Origin: Perkinsus chesapeaki
Lineage: Eukaryota > Perkinsozoa > Perkinsida > Perkinsidae
Assembly: GCA_013115145.1 (NCBI GenBank)
Contig: JAAPAO010000499.1
Span: 1-27,007 of the forward strand
Reading direction: 5' to 3'
DNA: 27,007 nt
Shown here: in pieces, positions 25,375 through 27,007 of the stretch
Layout of the letters: each line of letters starts with the position of its first letter
How positions within the stretch are numbered: position 1 is the stretch's first letter
Translations under genes and position numbers: made by a program
The notes under the pieces: model-generated
The model's database searches: none
What the model saw: the letters and a program-made list of their open reading frames with translations, nothing else
What the model was told of the DNA's origin: nothing

Positions 25375-25907
25375 AACTCACTACTTGGATACACTAAACA
25401 AGGAGGAGGAGCAGGTTAAAGATACCACCACCAACCGCACTAGAAAGAAAAACCAAGCTTAAGCAGCAGCCCCAACTTAGTCTTAAAACAGCGCGCGCCC
25501 ACATGATCGATAACGAAGCTCCCCTTGGTGGAGAGAGGCTAAACAGTAGAGAGAAAGAGAACTAAGCCGAAGGCTGCGCAGCGGTGAAGTGATAAATAAC
25601 AGTTCTTGCAATCTTGGGGATTCTATAATAAAGATAGTTCAAGGAAAGAGAGTAGTGTCTTAGCTGGTGCTGTGGTGGGCGGCGCTGCGCTAAAGCTGCT
25701 CGTCTTTAATCCAAGCTTGGTGATCGTAAAGATATTTTTGAGGCCGGATACGATACTCTTGGACTAGTACATCTTGACGTATTAGTTTTTCACTATAAGG
25801 TAGAGATCTGTGGTTTTAAAAAACTGAGATCCGTGGAGGTCACAAATGCGACCTAAAAAGTATCTTATAGAACTCAACACACTTTAATGAGTAACAACGA
25901 CAAACAT
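25375..25907. other. Intergenic region upstream of V-ATPase C
   Basis: Holds the V-ATPase C leader, two pyrimidine-rich AG acceptors (near 25460 and 25415 on the minus strand) and the shared upstream element. The rest, up to the stop codon of the next minus-strand gene, shows only a short direct repeat (GAGATCTGTGG and GAGATCCGTGG near 25805 and 25827). Confidence 0.45.
25490..25511 (-). promoter_or_regulatory. Shared GCGCGC / ATCGATCAT upstream element, copy 2
   Basis: Lies 116 bases upstream of the V-ATPase C ATG and is 21 of 22 identical to 4132-4153 upstream of the MPP-beta-like gene, in the same orientation. The only difference is the base between GCGCGCGCCCA and ATGATCGAT. Confidence 0.6.
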
Positions 25908-26322
25908 TCATGTCAAGTCTCGTTCAGCACGGGCCGCTCTGATCGCCCTTTTCAGTTCGCCAGATGCAAACTCTAACTCCGCTGCAGTCGAGGCTCGAAG
26001 CCGACGAGTGATGAACTCACCGCGCCGCTTATAGCGCACTATGAAGACTAATGATTCTGATAAATGAAATGACGACCTGCTAGAGTGTCTCGGCGGGACA
26101 TGAACTCTGTTAACGGAGAGCAACTGAGGAACCCGAATCTTTCCCCCGCTTTGCTGAAAGGCTTACCGGAATAACCTCGATTGTCTTTGTGACGTCTCGA
26201 TGGTAGGCATCTTCTCTGGCCAACCAACTGGCTAGGAAATACATTAACCCATCGCCAGAGTTACGGTTGGTGTTCGGAGTGTAAAATATCCTATACCAAA
26301 AGGGTGACCTAAAAGAGGACAG
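25908..26322 (-). CDS. Unidentified protein, 3' exons
   Basis: Two exons, 26322-26167 and 26123-25908, joined across a 43-nt GT-AG intron in phase 0; stop at 25908. They encode 123 residues: FYTPNTNRNSGDGLMYFLAS, REDAYHRDVTKTIEVIP, then a basic C terminus (YKRRGEFITRRLRAS, RAIRAARAERDLT). I do not recognise it. The acceptor before 26322 (TTATTGAAG) shows the gene starts further right. An ATG-led frame near 26470 could be the previous exon but lacks an in-phase donor. Confidence 0.45.
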
Positions 26323-27007
26323 CTTCAATAACAAAGAGGAGTTGAACCGAACAATTCAGTCACGTGTTGTAAGCCTAATGTAAAACCAACTATTGAAGGC
26401 CGGAAGGTGGTCAGCGAATTGCAGGTCTCGTACTTGGCGACAGCTGGCATGGCCGCCGTTGAGCACATTTCAGGACTTGGCGGTGGCTAACCCGCTCTGT
26501 CACATTCCCGGTTCACATAGGTTAACATAGATACAATGCCGCTCTATATTCGCTACATTATACCACAGTTCGATGAGCCCATACAAAGGGGACATTCTGC
26601 ACAAAACAATCAACACTGGCCACCGAATCCACTCGAATGCATATCGGAAAATGATGAAATGTTATTAACAGATAAACTGGTGATGACAACCTTCACACTA
26701 GATCCTCTGCTGCTACTAAGGGACAAGCATGTGGAGGAATCCAACGCACATTAAGGGTTGGACAACAATTAGTCAATGATGGTCACGAAGAGACTAACGG
26801 CTCGTATCAAATACCCTACCCGGGGATCGAACCCGGAGTCTCCACCTTAGGAGGGTGGCGCCTTATCCATTAGGCCAGCAGGGCGATGTAGACATGCACG
26901 AGGGTATCGGGATGACCCGCAGGCCATGGAATGTAATACAGGTTAACGTAGTTGACCCAGTTTACTCGGGGATTACCGTCCGGAGCGTGTTACTTGAATA
27001 TTTGTAG
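26323..27007. other. Right edge: upstream part of the unidentified gene and tRNA region
   Basis: Besides tRNA-Arg I see no supported exon. The plus-strand frame at 26536-26754 starts with ATG but has no family match and no neighbouring exon. Confidence 0.4.
26812..26884 (-). tRNA. tRNA-Arg(CCT)
   Basis: 73-nt tRNA. The acceptor stem GCCCTGC/GTAGGGT has two G-T pairs, the D-arm is GCCT-AATGGATA-AGGC, the anticodon stem CCACC/GGTGG closes loop CTCCTAA with anticodon CCT, and the T-arm is CCGGG-TTCGATC-CCCGG. Stems are intact and no intron is present. It reads AGG codons. Confidence 0.95.

Noticed and set aside
25490-25500. CRISPR, riboswitch or bacterial-type operon signals anywhere in the window
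   Set aside because: No regularly spaced repeats, no Shine-Dalgarno-linked ORFs; gene structure is eukaryotic throughout.
26780-26895. tRNA-Arg inside an intron like tRNA-Ser
   Set aside because: A GT upstream and an AG downstream exist, but no coding exon can be supported on either side.

Overview
The window looks like nuclear DNA of an intron-dense protist, most likely an alveolate close to Perkinsus. This is inferred from gene content and style, not from a search. Nearly every gene is cut by introns of about 36-65 nt with GT-AG (twice GC-AG) ends, and the exons rejoin in phase into recognisable eukaryotic proteins. Several first exons begin just after a pyrimidine-rich AG, as expected if mRNAs receive a trans-spliced leader. 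A BBS5 gene implies cilia at some life stage.

Layout, left to right: (1) 1-839, minus: 5' part of a cystathionine beta-synthase / cysteine synthase gene. (2) 1550-4069, minus: a complete 13-exon mitochondrial-processing-peptidase beta-type gene whose zinc site is altered. (3) 4231-6335, minus: helical-repeat protein, probably mitochondrial. (4) 6472-8340, minus: membrane protein with an acyl-CoA-binding domain. (5) 8546-9276, plus: small secreted or surface protein with a Thr-rich linker. (6) 10143-12750, plus: a second helical-repeat protein. (7) 12867-13491, plus: divergent paralogue of (5). (8) 13666-18881, plus: long coiled-coil protein with at least 13 exons. (9) 18882-20016: repeat-rich, gene-poor segment with inverted repeats. 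(10) 20017-20829, minus: unidentified gene. (11) 21121-23235, minus: BBS5, 12 exons. (12) 23730-25374, minus: V-ATPase subunit C, 6 exons. (13) 25908-26322, minus: 3' end of an unidentified gene. (14) 26812-26884, minus: tRNA-Arg(CCT). The genes do not form one pathway; they are mixed housekeeping, mitochondrial, ciliary and surface genes.

The striking signal is inside the introns. Introns of unrelated genes share short sequence families in both orientations, the pattern expected of introner-like mobile introns or their remains. One 102-nt intron of the coiled-coil gene is almost entirely an intact antisense tRNA-Ser(AGA) gene. Three other introns start with decayed antisense tRNA-like sequence. 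The two secreted-protein paralogues keep the same two intron positions and phases but carry unrelated intron sequences. Together these suggest that tRNA genes and a few short repeats have been turned into introns here. Exon-intron structures were derived by hand from phase-consistent splice sites and family homology; no alignment or transcript data were available.
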